Part shown: piece after piece, positions 34,301-42,523 of the stretch
Position numbering within the stretch: the stretch's first letter is position 1
How the letters are laid out: every line of letters begins with the position of its first letter
Origin: Caballeronia temeraria
GTDB taxonomy: Bacteria > Pseudomonadota > Gammaproteobacteria > Burkholderiales > Burkholderiaceae
DNA: 64,000 bases
NCBI RefSeq assembly: GCF_001544795.2
Contig: NZ_FCOI02000030.1
Span: 1 to 64,000, forward strand
Direction of reading: 5' to 3'
The notes under the pieces: generated by a model
The model's database searches: none
Seen by the model: only the letters and a program-made list of their open reading frames with translations
Told to the model about the DNA's origin: nothing
Program-made: the position numbers and the translations under genes

Positions 34301-34687
34301 TTTCGCTTGCGCTTGCCGCGTCGCCTGAACTTTGGCTCGAAAGCTCGCGAGCCACTGTTCGACTTCCAGGCTCACGCCGGTCCGGGCGGCGGCTTCTTCG
34401 CGCTCCAGATAGGCGAGCAGCGTCGCCGCGACGTGCTTGCATTCGTACCCCACGGGGCACGAGCAATAGCCGCGCGGCCGATCTTCCCTGAAGGAAATCT
34501 CGACCGTGTACGGCAGCGGCTGCGTACCGGGCACCCGCGCGCGCAGGATCTTTCCTGTCCAGCCGATATCGCGCACGACGTGAACGTAGTCGAGCGCCTT
34601 GCCGATCGTCCGGGCGCCCATCCAGCGGATCACCTCGTCCTTGCTGAAGCTGACGGCATCCGCCGGACTTTCGATGCGTTTGTTCAT
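31373..34687 (-). CDS. SWIM zinc-finger SNF2-family DNA translocase
   Basis: 1104 residues. A SWIM zinc-finger near 72-85 (CSCPVGYECKH) precedes a long middle region, then a complete SNF2 ATPase in the C-terminal half. Its motifs are Walker A DDMGLGKTI, DEAQ box LILDEAQYVKN, TGTPLENHLGELW, and motif VI ATDRAHRIGQ. The enzyme is an ATP-dependent double-stranded DNA translocase, probably moving proteins on DNA; it is not known to be a helicase in the strict sense. Its biological target is not known. Tail-to-tail with pyrF, and followed upstream by pncC. Confidence 0.9.
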   Translation of the reverse strand: MNKRIESPADAVSFSKDEVIRWMGARTIGKALDYVHVVRDIGWTGKILRARVPGTQPLPYTVEISFREDRPRGYCSCPVGYECKHVAATLLAYLEREEAAARTGVSLEVEQWLASFRAKVQATRQAQAKAARPATGASYRILYVLVPSVRETLSFDITMLKARLGVNGDIRATETWYPNFAAWNNPPKFVTREDDAIVRGLRNERGLSGDGRAVTGKRGAIVWQMMLATGRLYFEPDLRNARLAEPLREGAARRGNIEWIPHGDDMIFASLETEPQSNVVLPTEPALYVDIVTNETGVVDAPIPDELLADYLSMPVLTLDEADAVRAALAEFAPELPMPPAEGDSGMRMIDAAPVPVLTLDTLPLDAPRKLSMPALELDIARLDFDYGGVPIAANSPDVLVRLADGALVRIARRSEMENACSARLAQCGLKSISGAQLDRDDSPYAGGFIMPARDAWSAFVADQVPALREAGWRVEIVPNSRFDVVEVEAIDATARASENGWFDLELGITVESERVRLELLLAELFARDRRWLNGALDAIDDTHAVEFRTQEGRRFMLRAARIKPLVRALIDLFDRVAPNADTPLRLSALEAGRLASADETLRWQFDGDASVIELAKRLRNAAGPRRIDAPRGLQARLRDYQREGVEWMQFLREHDLAGVLADDMGLGKTIQTLAHILVEKEAGRLAQPALIVVPTTLVNNWTEETQRFAPALNVLDLHGPLRHERFAEIAQHDLVITTYPLVWRDQEALSQHDFHLLILDEAQYVKNAASKAAGVIRTLRARHRLCLTGTPLENHLGELWSQFDFLLPGFLGSQKDFTARWRKPIEKQNDTTRRDLLARRIRPFMLRRRKDEVATELPPKTMIVRSVELEDAQRDLYETVRAAMQKKVRDAIAKQGFARSHILMLDALLKLRQVCCDPSLVKLPRAGKAPGSAKLALLLDMLPELIEEGRRVLVFSQFTGMLAIIAAALDEAGLAYVTLTGETADRKTPVRRFQAGEAPIFLISLKAGGVGLNLTAADTVIHYDPWWNPAAENQATDRAHRIGQDKPVFVYKLVAAGSIEERILEMQERKAALAAGILSEDSRAVEKFSAEDIDALFAPLPGG

Positions 34688-34703
34688 GCGATTCAGCCGT
34701 GCC

Positions 34704-35204
34704 TCACCGCTCGCGCTGATCCAGAAACTCCAGCAGCTTGCGCAATGCGTGCGCGGCGGCCTGCGTTCTCACCTGCTCGCGGTCGCCCTTGAAATGCTGC
34801 GTCTCGATCTGCGTATGCAGACGATTGCTCCAGCCGAAGCACACGGTGCCCACCGGCTTCGCCTCGCTGCCGCCCGCCGGCCCCGCGACACCCGTGATCG
34901 ACACCGACACCTGCGCGCGGCTGTTGCGCAGCGCGCCTTCGGCCATCGCCTTCGCGACCGGTTCGCTGACCGCGCCGTGCTGCTCGATCAGCGTCGCGGG
35001 CACGCCGATCATCTCGATCTTCGCCAGATTCGAATACGTGACGAAGCCGCGCTCGAACCACACGCTGCTGCCCGAAATATCCGTGATGGCGGTCGCGACC
35101 ATGCCGCCCGTGCACGATTCGGCGGTCGTGAGCATCAGCCCTTCGTCGCGCAGCTTGTTGCCGACGCGAATCGCAAGTTGGTGAACGACAGTGTCGGTTG
35201 GCAT
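34704..35204 (-). CDS. pncC: Nicotinamide-nucleotide amidase (PncC, CinA C-terminal domain)
   Basis: 166 residues, equivalent to the C-terminal domain of CinA. Hydrolyses NMN to nicotinate mononucleotide and ammonia in pyridine nucleotide recycling. Conserved active-site region TTAESCTGGMVATAI, followed by WFERGFVTYSNLAK and ITGVAGPAGGS. There is no N-terminal COG1058 domain, so this is the stand-alone form. 28 bp downstream of pgpA, 16 bp upstream of the SNF2 gene; probably co-transcribed with thiL and pgpA. Confidence 0.9.
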   Translation of the reverse strand: MPTDTVVHQLAIRVGNKLRDEGLMLTTAESCTGGMVATAITDISGSSVWFERGFVTYSNLAKIEMIGVPATLIEQHGAVSEPVAKAMAEGALRNSRAQVSVSITGVAGPAGGSEAKPVGTVCFGWSNRLHTQIETQHFKGDREQVRTQAAAHALRKLLEFLDQRER

Positions 35205-35232
35205 GGCGATGTTCTCGAAAAGTTGGACGGAC

Positions 35233-35766
35233 TCAGACGGTCATGCGCCAGAGCGCGATCACGAGCAGCGAGAAGAACGCCGCGACGAGATCATCGAACA
35301 TGATGCCGAAACCGCCTTTCAAACGGCGATCGAAATAACGGATGGGCGGCGGCTTCACCATGTCGAAGAAGCGGAACACGATAAACGCCCACAATTGCCC
35401 GGTGAAGGTCGCGGGCGTGACGAGCAGCAGCACGAGCCAGAACGCGATGATCTCGTCCCACACGACCGGCGACGGATCGTCGGTGCCCAGCTTCTTCGCG
35501 GTGAAGCCGGTGAACCAGCATCCGGCGATGAAACCGGCGACGATCAGCGCGCCCCATTCCGCGACCGTCAGATGCGGATTGAACACGACGAACGACACCC
35601 ACGCGAACAGCGTGCCAACCGTGCCCGGCGCGAGGGGCGACAGCCCGCTGCCGAAGCCGAGCGAAAGAATATGAAGCGGATGGTCGAGCATGAAGCGCGC
35701 GCTTGCCTTGCGCGGCTTGCTGCGCGGAGCGGTCGAGTCGCCCGCGAGCGTGGGGTCAGTCTGCAT
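35233..35766 (-). CDS. pgpA: Phosphatidylglycerophosphatase A
   Basis: 177-residue inner-membrane phosphatase. Dephosphorylates phosphatidylglycerophosphate to phosphatidylglycerol. The signature GFGSGLSPLAPGTVGTL starts the first hydrophobic unit, with acidic metal-ligand residues later (GTDDPSPVVWDE). About four hydrophobic segments are seen (for example LVLLLVTPATFTGQLWAFIV). The first 25 residues are basic and hydrophilic. It overlaps the end of thiL by 11 bp, so the two are probably coupled. Confidence 0.92.
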   Translation of the reverse strand: MQTDPTLAGDSTAPRSKPRKASARFMLDHPLHILSLGFGSGLSPLAPGTVGTLFAWVSFVVFNPHLTVAEWGALIVAGFIAGCWFTGFTAKKLGTDDPSPVVWDEIIAFWLVLLLVTPATFTGQLWAFIVFRFFDMVKPPPIRYFDRRLKGGFGIMFDDLVAAFFSLLVIALWRMTV

Positions 35767-36745
35767 GGAAATGATCGAAGCCTTGCAACGTCAGAGAGAG
35801 CGGGGCGCCCGAGGCATCGCGCCAGGCGATGCCCGGCGCACCGGATGGCTCGATTGTACCGATGCGCGTCAGCGGGACTTTCACGTTCGTCGCGATAGTC
35901 GCGAGCGCGGCGCGCGCCTCGACGGGCGCGGTGAAGCAGAGCTCGTAGTCGTCGCCGCCCGCGAGCGTGCACTGGCGGCGCGCGGCTTCGGGAAGCGCGC
36001 GCACGGCGTCCGAACACGGCACGGCGTCGGCATCGACGGCGGCGCGCACGCCCGAGCGCTTCAGGATGTGCATGAGATCGCCCGCGAGGCCATCGGAAAT
36101 ATCGAGCGCCGCGTGCGCCACGCCGCGCAATGCGATGCCCAACGCGACGCGCGGCTCCGGGCGCTCCAGCGCGCGACGCCAGTCGCAACCTTCCGGCGCG
36201 CGCCATTCGCCGCGAATCGCGCCGAGGCCCGCGCGGGCATCGCCCAACGTGCCCGACACCCAGATGTCGTCGCCGGGCCGCGCGGCATCGCGACGCAATG
36301 CCGCACCCTGCGGCACGTCGCCGAACACGGTGATGCAGATGTTGAGCGGACCGCTCGTCGTATCGCCGCCGATGAGCGCGCAGTCGTGACGCTCCGCAAG
36401 CGCGAAGAGACCGTCGCTGAACGCCTGGAGCCACGCTTCGTCGGCGCGCGGCAACGCGAGCGCGAGCGTGAACGCGTGCGGCGCGGCGCCCATCGCGGCG
36501 ATGTCGGAAAGATTCACCGCGAGCGCCTTGTGGCCGAGCGCGTACGGATCGACATCGGGAAAGAAATGACGGCCTTCGACCAGCATGTCCGTCGATATGG
36601 CGAGCTGATGGCCGATGGGCGGCGCGATGAGCGCGCAGTCGTCGCCGATGCCGAGCGGCCGAGCAGCCTCGTCGTCATGACGTGGCGAAGGCGCCGTCGC
36701 GCGGCGTGCAAAGAAACGGTCGATCAGAGAAAACTCGGAGAGCAT
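35756..36745 (-). CDS. thiL: Thiamine-monophosphate kinase
   Basis: About 329 residues from ATG 36745. Phosphorylates thiamine phosphate to thiamine diphosphate. Family features: start MLSEFSLIDRFF, then GIGDDCALI (metal-binding Asp pair), VNLSDIAAMGAAPHAF, GGDTTSG and GAGxDVWVSGTLGDA-like PGDDIWVSGTLGDA. A GTG 33 bp upstream would add 11 residues but is not family-like. The final codons overlap pgpA. Gene order thiL-pgpA-pncC is common in proteobacteria. Confidence 0.93.
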   Translation of the reverse strand: MLSEFSLIDRFFARRATAPSPRHDDEAARPLGIGDDCALIAPPIGHQLAISTDMLVEGRHFFPDVDPYALGHKALAVNLSDIAAMGAAPHAFTLALALPRADEAWLQAFSDGLFALAERHDCALIGGDTTSGPLNICITVFGDVPQGAALRRDAARPGDDIWVSGTLGDARAGLGAIRGEWRAPEGCDWRRALERPEPRVALGIALRGVAHAALDISDGLAGDLMHILKRSGVRAAVDADAVPCSDAVRALPEAARRQCTLAGGDDYELCFTAPVEARAALATIATNVKVPLTRIGTIEPSGAPGIAWRDASGAPLSLTLQGFDHFHAD

Positions 36746-36986
36746 CGTCGGCGATTGAGGTTGATTGTTGCGATGCACGATGAAAACGGAGCGCCCAAAA
36801 AAGCCGCGCTCTATCCCGGAAATACTCGGCCGATGCTCGCGAAGGCTTGTCGCACGGAGCGATCAGACGTTTTCCGGTCATGGCACTTGTAGCCGAAATG
36901 CATGGAGCGCCGTCCGAAACCGCGACTGAATGGCGCTACAATGCGTTCGAACTTCCATTCTAATTCCCGCACTGCTAGCCCGCCTT

Positions 36987-39281
36987 ATGACGACCGACGC
37001 CAATACCAAGTTGCGCGAAGCTGCGCTCGACTATCACGAATTTCCCGTTCCCGGAAAGATCGCGATTGCTCCCACCAAGCAGATGATCAACCAGCGCGAC
37101 CTCGCGCTGGCGTACTCGCCGGGCGTCGCGTTCGCGTGTGAAGCGATCGTCGAAGATCCGCTGAACGCCGCGCGCTTCACCGCGCGCAGCAATCTCGTGG
37201 GCGTCGTGTCGAATGGCACGGCCGTGCTCGGCCTCGGCAACATCGGGCCGCTCGCGTCCAAGCCGGTCATGGAAGGCAAGGCCGTGCTCTTCAAGAAGTT
37301 CGCCGGCATCGACGTGTTCGATATCGAGCTGAACGAAAGTGATCCGCACAAGCTCGTCGACGTGATCGCCGCGCTCGAACCCACGTTCGGCGGCATCAAT
37401 CTGGAAGACATCAAGGCGCCGGACTGCTTCATCGTCGAGCGCGAATGCCGCAAGCGCATGAAGATTCCCGTCTTCCACGACGACCAGCACGGCACGGCCA
37501 TCGTCGTCGCGGCGGCGGTCACCAATGGTTTGAAGGTCGTCGGCAAGAGCATCGGCGAAGTGAAGCTCGTGGCGTCCGGCGCGGGCGCGGCGGCGCTGGC
37601 GTGTCTGAACCTGCTCGTCGATCTCGGCATGAAGCGCGAGAACATTTTCGTGACGGACCTGGCCGGCGTGGTCTACAAGGGCCGCACGGAACTGATGGAC
37701 CCGGACAAGGAACTGTTCGCTCGTGAAACCAGCGCGCGCACGCTCGCCGAAGTGATGGAAGGCGCGGATGTGTTCCTCGGCCTGTCCGCGGGCGGCGTGC
37801 TCAAGCAGGACATGGTCAAGCAGATGGCCGCGAAGCCGCTGATTCTCGCGCTCGCGAATCCGACGCCGGAAATCCTGCCGGAACTCGCGCTCGAAGTGCG
37901 TCCGGACGCCGTGCTCGCCACTGGCCGCACGGACTATCCGAATCAGGTCAACAACGTTCTCTGCTTCCCGTTCATCTTCCGTGGCGCGCTCGACGTCGGC
38001 GCGACCGTCATCACGAAGGAAATGGAAATCGCAGCCGTGAACGCGATCGCGGAACTCGCGCGTCAGGAGCAGAGCGATATCGTCGCGACGGCGTATGGCA
38101 TTCAGGATCTGTCGTTCGGCCCGGAATATCTGATTCCGAAGCCTTTCGATCCGCGTCTGATCGTGAAGATCGCGCCGGCTGTCGCGAAGGCCGCGATGGA
38201 TTGCGGCGTGGCGACGCGTCCGATCGAGGACATGGAAGCCTACGAGCAGCATTTGCAGCAGTTCGTCTATCACAGCGGCACGACAATGAAGCCGATCTTC
38301 CAGCTCGCGCGCAGCGTCGAGCCGGAGAAGAAGCGCATCGTGTTCGCGGAGGGCGAGGAAGAGCGCGTGCTGCGCGCGGTGCAGATCGCCGTCGATGAAA
38401 AGATCGCGAGGCCGATTCTCATCGGCCGTCCGGCGGTCATCCAGCAGCGCATCCAGAAGTTCGGCCTGCGTCTCGCGCCGGGCGTCGATTTCACCGTCGT
38501 CGATACGGATCACGACGAGCGTTATCGCGATTTCTGGCAGTCGTACGCGAAGATGATGGCGCGAAAGGGCATCAGCCAGCAGATGGCGAAGCTCGAAATG
38601 CGCCGCCGCACGACGCTGATCGGCGCGATGCTCGTGCAAAAGGGCGAAGCCGACGGCATGATCTGCGGCACGGTGAGCACGACGCATCGTCACCTGCACT
38701 TCATCGATCAGGTGATCGGCAAAAAGGAAGGTGCGAAGGTCTACGCGGCGATGAACGCGCTCGTGTTGCCCGGCCGCCAGATTTTCCTGGTCGATACGCA
38801 CGTGAACGTCGATCCGACGCCCGAGCAGCTCGCCGAAATCACGATGCTCGCGGCGGAAGAAGTGAAGCGCTTCGGCATCGCGCCGAAGATCGCGCTGCTG
38901 TCGCATTCGAACTTCGGCACGAGCAACGCGCCGACCGCGCAGAAGATGCGCGACGTGCTCGCGATCCTCAAGGAGCGCGCGCCGGATCTGGACGTGGACG
39001 GCGAAATGCACGGCGACGTCGCGCTCGATGCGCGTCTGCGCAAGGAAGTGCTGCCGGAATCGACGCTCGAAGGCGACGCGAACCTGCTGATCCTGCCGAA
39101 CATCGACGCGGCCAATATCTCGTACAACCTGCTGAAGACGGCGGCGGGCAGCGGCATCGCGATCGGGCCGATTTTGCTCGGCGCGGCCAAGCCGGTTCAT
39201 GTGCTCACTTCATCGGCAACGGTGCGCCGGATCGTCAACATGACGGCGCTGCTGGTGGCGGACGCAACGGCGGCGCGCTGA
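36987..39281 (+). CDS. maeB: NADP-dependent malic enzyme with phosphotransacetylase-like domain
   Basis: 764 residues. Oxidatively decarboxylates malate to pyruvate with NADP. Malic enzyme N-domain from about 15, with PTKQMINQRDLALAYSPGVA and the FHDDQHGTAIV catalytic segment; NADP-binding part with VASGAGAAALACL; then a C-terminal phosphotransacetylase-like domain (about 430-760), which is usually regulatory rather than catalytic. The start at 36987 matches MTTDANTKLREAALDYHEFP of the family; upstream in-frame codons are not needed. Divergent from thiL. A -10-like TACAAT lies about 50 bp upstream. Confidence 0.94.
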   Translation: MTTDANTKLREAALDYHEFPVPGKIAIAPTKQMINQRDLALAYSPGVAFACEAIVEDPLNAARFTARSNLVGVVSNGTAVLGLGNIGPLASKPVMEGKAVLFKKFAGIDVFDIELNESDPHKLVDVIAALEPTFGGINLEDIKAPDCFIVERECRKRMKIPVFHDDQHGTAIVVAAAVTNGLKVVGKSIGEVKLVASGAGAAALACLNLLVDLGMKRENIFVTDLAGVVYKGRTELMDPDKELFARETSARTLAEVMEGADVFLGLSAGGVLKQDMVKQMAAKPLILALANPTPEILPELALEVRPDAVLATGRTDYPNQVNNVLCFPFIFRGALDVGATVITKEMEIAAVNAIAELARQEQSDIVATAYGIQDLSFGPEYLIPKPFDPRLIVKIAPAVAKAAMDCGVATRPIEDMEAYEQHLQQFVYHSGTTMKPIFQLARSVEPEKKRIVFAEGEEERVLRAVQIAVDEKIARPILIGRPAVIQQRIQKFGLRLAPGVDFTVVDTDHDERYRDFWQSYAKMMARKGISQQMAKLEMRRRTTLIGAMLVQKGEADGMICGTVSTTHRHLHFIDQVIGKKEGAKVYAAMNALVLPGRQIFLVDTHVNVDPTPEQLAEITMLAAEEVKRFGIAPKIALLSHSNFGTSNAPTAQKMRDVLAILKERAPDLDVDGEMHGDVALDARLRKEVLPESTLEGDANLLILPNIDAANISYNLLKTAAGSGIAIGPILLGAAKPVHVLTSSATVRRIVNMTALLVADATAAR

Positions 39282-39302
39282 TCCCGGTTTCGATGTGAGG
39301 TG

Positions 39303-39335
39303 AAAGCGGCGGGCTTGCTCGCCGCTTTTCTTTTG
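39303..39335 (+). terminator. Terminator after maeB
   Basis: Nine-bp stem AAAGCGGCG / CGCCGCTTT (39303-39311 and 39320-39328), then TTTTCTTTTG. Positioned 22 bp after the maeB stop. Confidence 0.88.
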
Positions 39336-39343
39336 TGGGGGCG

Positions 39344-39378
39344 AAAAAAAAGAAGCGTGCCGTGTGTCCACGGCACGC
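39344..39378 (-). terminator. Minus-strand terminator with no annotated gene upstream
   Basis: Perfect 10-bp stem GCGTGCCGTG / CACGGCACGC (39355-39364 and 39369-39378, loop TGTC). On the minus strand it runs into TTCTTTTTTTTC. No minus-strand gene precedes it for about 1.4 kb (rsmE ends at 40833), so it may end an unannotated transcript. Confidence 0.7.
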
Positions 39379-39704
39379 TCGCGAGAAAGCAACAAAAGGG
39401 TGTGTGCTTCAACCGCAAAACGCGGGATCGCGGCGAGCGCGATGCCGTGAAGCTGGCGACGAGTGAGGCTGCCCGTCCAGAGGCTTCGAGATCCCACCAT
39501 CGAATTATTATCTCGGCAAAGATAAAAATCTCTCATATTCGGGCTAATTCTTCTGATGAAAACCGCATCAGGAATTGCATCACTCGATCAAACTGAGAAA
39601 AAATTTCCGATTTTCCGCCGAACGTTGCTTCGCCTTGGCATTAGCGATACCCTTACATCTTTCATGGTCGTCGAATTTCGGTGTAACGCGAGGACAACCG
39701 TTTG
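39379..39704. other. Gap upstream of the RNase gene
   Basis: About 325 bp without a supported protein gene. It falls in GC toward its right end. A small hairpin CTGATG / CATCAG lies near 39553-39572. The minus-strand part next to the terminator at 39344 is the candidate small RNA discussed in findings. Confidence 0.4.
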
Positions 39705-40178
39705 GTGATACGCGCGCGCGCATTCTGCTTTTTCGTCGCCTTGAGCGTCCTGTTGGGCGCGTGCGGCAAGGATGAAACTCAAAGCGGCGTTCCGGAAACG
39801 GTTGCTTCGGCGAGTCCGGCGCCGGTCTCGCCGCCAGCGGAACCGCAGGCACGGCAGCCTGACGCCGCCGGCGGGCAGGAGCGCGACGGTCTGGCCACCG
39901 TCCACATTGCGCAGTTGCCCAGGCAGGCGGTCGCGACCTTGCGGCTGATCGAGGCGGGCGGCCCTTTCCCTTTCGAGAAGGACGGCGTCGTGTTCGGCAA
40001 TCGCGAACGTGTGCTGCCGCGGCATCCACGCGGCTACTACCACGAATACACCGTTCCCACGCCTCGCGCGAGGGATCGCGGCGCGCGCCGGATTGTGTGT
40101 GGCGGCCCGAAGAAGCAGCTCGGCGATTGCTACTACACAGACGACCACTACGCGAGTTTCAAACGCATTGCGGATTAA
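39705..40178 (+). CDS. Barnase/RNase Sa-like guanyl-specific ribonuclease, lipoprotein
   Basis: About 157 residues. N-terminal lipoprotein signal with lipobox LLGAC (Cys20), then a Pro/Ala-rich linker, then a microbial RNase (N1/T1/Sa) domain: GGPFPFEKDGVVFGNRERVLP, catalytic Glu in YYHEYTVPTP, Arg in the following GARRIVCGG segment, and His in DDHYASF. The predicted product is a lipid-anchored or secreted RNase. GTG 39705 is chosen; TTG 39702 is slightly better spaced from GAGGA. Sixteen bp before a barstar-like gene, so inhibitor and enzyme are paired. Confidence 0.87.
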   Translation: MIRARAFCFFVALSVLLGACGKDETQSGVPETVASASPAPVSPPAEPQARQPDAAGGQERDGLATVHIAQLPRQAVATLRLIEAGGPFPFEKDGVVFGNRERVLPRHPRGYYHEYTVPTPRARDRGARRIVCGGPKKQLGDCYYTDDHYASFKRIAD

Positions 40179-40194
40179 CTACGGGATTAACGGC

Positions 40195-40758
40195 ATGAGC
40201 GACAACATCTACGCGCACGACCACAGCGTCGCGGGTGATCTTTTCGCCACCGGCGATGGCAACCTGTTTCAGCGAGTATTGCGGCTACGCATGACAGAAC
40301 ACGACAACAGACCCGACGACGAGACCAGGCCCGAGGAGTTCCATCCGCAAGAGGATCCGGAAGCGCTGTTCGCCACGGTGCGGCCGAACATCGTGCAGTC
40401 GATCCGCGCGTTCCGCGTACAGGATCTCGCGGACGAGGCCAACCGCCTCGGCCAGCATTTTCTCTACGCGTATCTCGGGCAGGCGCAGAGCAAGCAGGAA
40501 GTGCTGGAGACCATCGCGCTGTCGTTTCTCTTTCCCAAGCACTTCGGCAAAAACTACGACGCACTCTACGATTCGCTCACCGATCTCGTTCACAAGGCTG
40601 GCTCGCAGCCGGGCTTCGTGATCGTGCTCGAACAATTGCCGATCGCGCAGAAATTCGACAAGGAAGGCCGCGAAGTGCTGCTCGACGTGTTCCGCGACGC
40701 GGCGGAATTCTGGGCAGAACGCAAAGTGGCGTTCCGCGTGTTCTATTCGTTCGTGTGA
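40195..40758 (+). CDS. Barstar-family RNase inhibitor
   Basis: 187 residues, cytosolic. The C-terminal about 90 residues are the barstar domain (EVLETIALSFLFPKHFGKNYDALYDSLTDL, written here as motif region 110-140), whose HFGKNYDAL loop binds the RNase active site. The N-terminal about 95 residues are an extra, hydrophilic segment (RMTEHDNRPDDETRPEEF). Known barstars are about 90 residues, so this one has an extension of unknown role. It probably neutralises the upstream RNase before export. ATG 40195 has only a weak Shine-Dalgarno sequence, suggesting translational coupling. Confidence 0.87.
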   Translation: MSDNIYAHDHSVAGDLFATGDGNLFQRVLRLRMTEHDNRPDDETRPEEFHPQEDPEALFATVRPNIVQSIRAFRVQDLADEANRLGQHFLYAYLGQAQSKQEVLETIALSFLFPKHFGKNYDALYDSLTDLVHKAGSQPGFVIVLEQLPIAQKFDKEGREVLLDVFRDAAEFWAERKVAFRVFYSFV

Positions 40759-40800
40759 GCTGGCGCGGCCAGTCCGGTCGCCACAATCAGCATGATGCAG

Positions 40801-40834
40801 CAGCCCGATGGCGTGTCCATCGGGCTGTTTTTTT
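40801..40834 (+). terminator. Terminator after the barstar gene
   Basis: Perfect 10-bp stem CAGCCCGATG / CATCGGGCTG (40801-40810 and 40818-40827) followed by seven T. The T-run overlaps the rsmE stop codon on the other strand. Confidence 0.92.
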
Positions 40835-41570
40835 ACCAGCCGCCCCAGCGCGCGGCCAGCGCCGCGAGCACCGCGATGCCCGCCGTCTCCGTACGCAGCA
40901 TGCGCGGGCCGAGTCCCAGCGCGGAAAATCCGGCTTCGATGATCGTGCTTTCTTCCGCAGGCGAAAAGCCCGCTTCCGGTCCGATCATCAATGTGACGGG
41001 GCTCGACGGCGCAACGGCGGGCAGCGACGCGAAACTCACTTCCGCGCGCGGCGAGAGCAGCAGGCGCAGCTCGCCATCGGCGGGGGCGGGCAGCGCGGCG
41101 AGCCAGGCGTCGACACTGCGCGGCGGGGCGACCTCGGGCACGCGGTTGCGTCCGCATTGCTCGCAGGCCGCGCGCGTGAGCGCCTGCCAGTGCGCCTGAC
41201 GCCGCTGCGCGCGTTCGCCCGCGAGACGCACGACACCGCGTTCGGCGGTGATCGGCGCAATGTCCGATACGCCCAGTTCCACCGCCTTCTCGATGAGCCA
41301 GTCCATCTTGTCGCCGCCCGCCACGCCTTGCGCGAGCGTCACGCGATACGGCGGCTCGGCTTCGCGATCGCTGTGTTCGTCGATGCGCGCGATCGCCGCG
41401 CGTTTCGCGATATCGACGAGCTCGCCGCGATATTCGCCGCCGCGGCCGTCGAAGAGCGTGATCGCGTCGCCGGTTTGCAGGCGCAGGACGTGCACGTGCC
41501 GCACGACGTCATCGGGAAGGGTGAAGGTTTGGCCCGCGAAGAGCGGACCGTCGACGTGAAAACGTGGCAT
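40833..41570 (-). CDS. rsmE: 16S rRNA (uracil-1498-N3)-methyltransferase
   Basis: 245 residues. SPOUT-class enzyme methylating U1498 of 16S rRNA. N-terminal PUA-like domain starting MPRFHVDGPLFAGQTF. The C-terminal knotted SAM site shows MIGPEAGFSPAEE and LGLGPRMLRTETAG, both diagnostic. The start at 41570 gives the family N-terminus; the frame is open 200 bp further upstream but crosses the neighbouring VOC gene in another frame. 52 bp downstream of the VOC gene on the same strand. Confidence 0.95.
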   Translation of the reverse strand: MPRFHVDGPLFAGQTFTLPDDVVRHVHVLRLQTGDAITLFDGRGGEYRGELVDIAKRAAIARIDEHSDREAEPPYRVTLAQGVAGGDKMDWLIEKAVELGVSDIAPITAERGVVRLAGERAQRRQAHWQALTRAACEQCGRNRVPEVAPPRSVDAWLAALPAPADGELRLLLSPRAEVSFASLPAVAPSSPVTLMIGPEAGFSPAEESTIIEAGFSALGLGPRMLRTETAGIAVLAALAARWGGW

Positions 41571-41622
41571 GTAAATTCGATCGCGGGTCTGACTGCCCGC
41601 GGATAGTGAGATTGCCGGCGCT

Positions 41623-42036
41623 TCAGCGCAGATGCCGCGCGATCGCCCAGCGGTAGCCGTCCGGGTCTTCGATCTGCGCGAAGCGGTCGCCCCAGAACTG
41701 GTCCTGCGGCTCGATGAGCGCCTTCGCGCCGACGGCGAGCGCCTGCTGGAACGTGACGTCGACGTCATCGACATAAAGATAGAACGACTGCGGCGCCATC
41801 AGCCCCGCGCTCTTCGGCGTGCGCGCCTGCGAGCCGTAGGCGCCTTCGGGCGCGAACATCACGATCAACTGCCCGCGATACGTCATCTCGACATGGATGA
41901 TCGTGCCGTCGTCGTTCACGCTGTCGCGCACCGCGAAACCGAGCGCCTTTTCATAGAACGCGATGCTCACGCGCGCGTCGCGCACGGTGAGATACGGAGT
42001 CAGCCAGGGCACATCGGCGGGGCGTGGGTCGGTCAT
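41623..42036 (-). CDS. VOC-superfamily (glyoxalase/bleomycin-resistance-like) protein
   Basis: 137 residues with two beta-alpha-beta-beta-beta units of the VOC fold: YLTVRDARVSIAFYEKALGF, then YLYVDDVDVTFQQALAVGAK, and WGDRFAQIEDPDGYRWAIA near the end. Conserved His, Glu and Asp (for example EDPDG) could bind a metal. Function may be lyase, isomerase or binding of a toxic compound; the substrate cannot be assigned. ATG 42036 follows AGGAGTGCTTTCG, so it is preferred to the longer frame. Confidence 0.87.
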   Translation of the reverse strand: MTDPRPADVPWLTPYLTVRDARVSIAFYEKALGFAVRDSVNDDGTIIHVEMTYRGQLIVMFAPEGAYGSQARTPKSAGLMAPQSFYLYVDDVDVTFQQALAVGAKALIEPQDQFWGDRFAQIEDPDGYRWAIARHLR

Positions 42037-42523
42037 CGAAAGCACTCCTTGAAACCTTGCGACTGCAGATTGGGAAACATTTTGCCACGAAGCCGTACGA
42101 ACAATGGACCGGCAAGGAATTTGCACCAAAGGCCGCGACGGACGGATTTCGCCAGATAAACGTCCGTTGGCGGCGCGCGTAACCATGTAATGTCACGCGT
42201 TGTCATCTTGTCGTGACAGTGTTGTACCGACTGCGACGCACGCGGCGCGGCCCGGTTCGCGTGCATCGCCGAGGCGGGAAATGCACGGAACATGCCCGCG
42301 CCCCGAACGCCCGGCCGCGCCGGATTGGCCGCCTGTTCGCTGTCTCGCAGGCGCGTGTCAATCGGACCGGTCTGTTAGAATGACGGCCTTCCGATCCTCG
42401 TCGTTTCTCGTCGTTTCTAGTCGTTCCGGTCCTGAAAACGTTGTGTCCCGCGGGTCCGGTTCGAATGAGAAGTGCTGCAAGAGAAGCACCGCGGATCATT
42501 TCAGGACCTGCCCCAGACTCGAC
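42037..42523. other. Intergenic region upstream of transketolase
   Basis: 487 bp with no supported gene. It contains an inverted repeat TGTCACG / CGTGACA (42191-42197 and 42212-42218) and a weak promoter-like pair GTGTCA (42355) and TAGAAT (42376) with 15-bp spacing, oriented to tkt. Nothing else stands out. Confidence 0.4.

Noticed and set aside
39210..39536. Minus-strand frame beginning beside the RNase upstream gap
   Set aside because: It runs into the antisense of maeB and crosses the minus-strand terminator; no ribosome site or family match.
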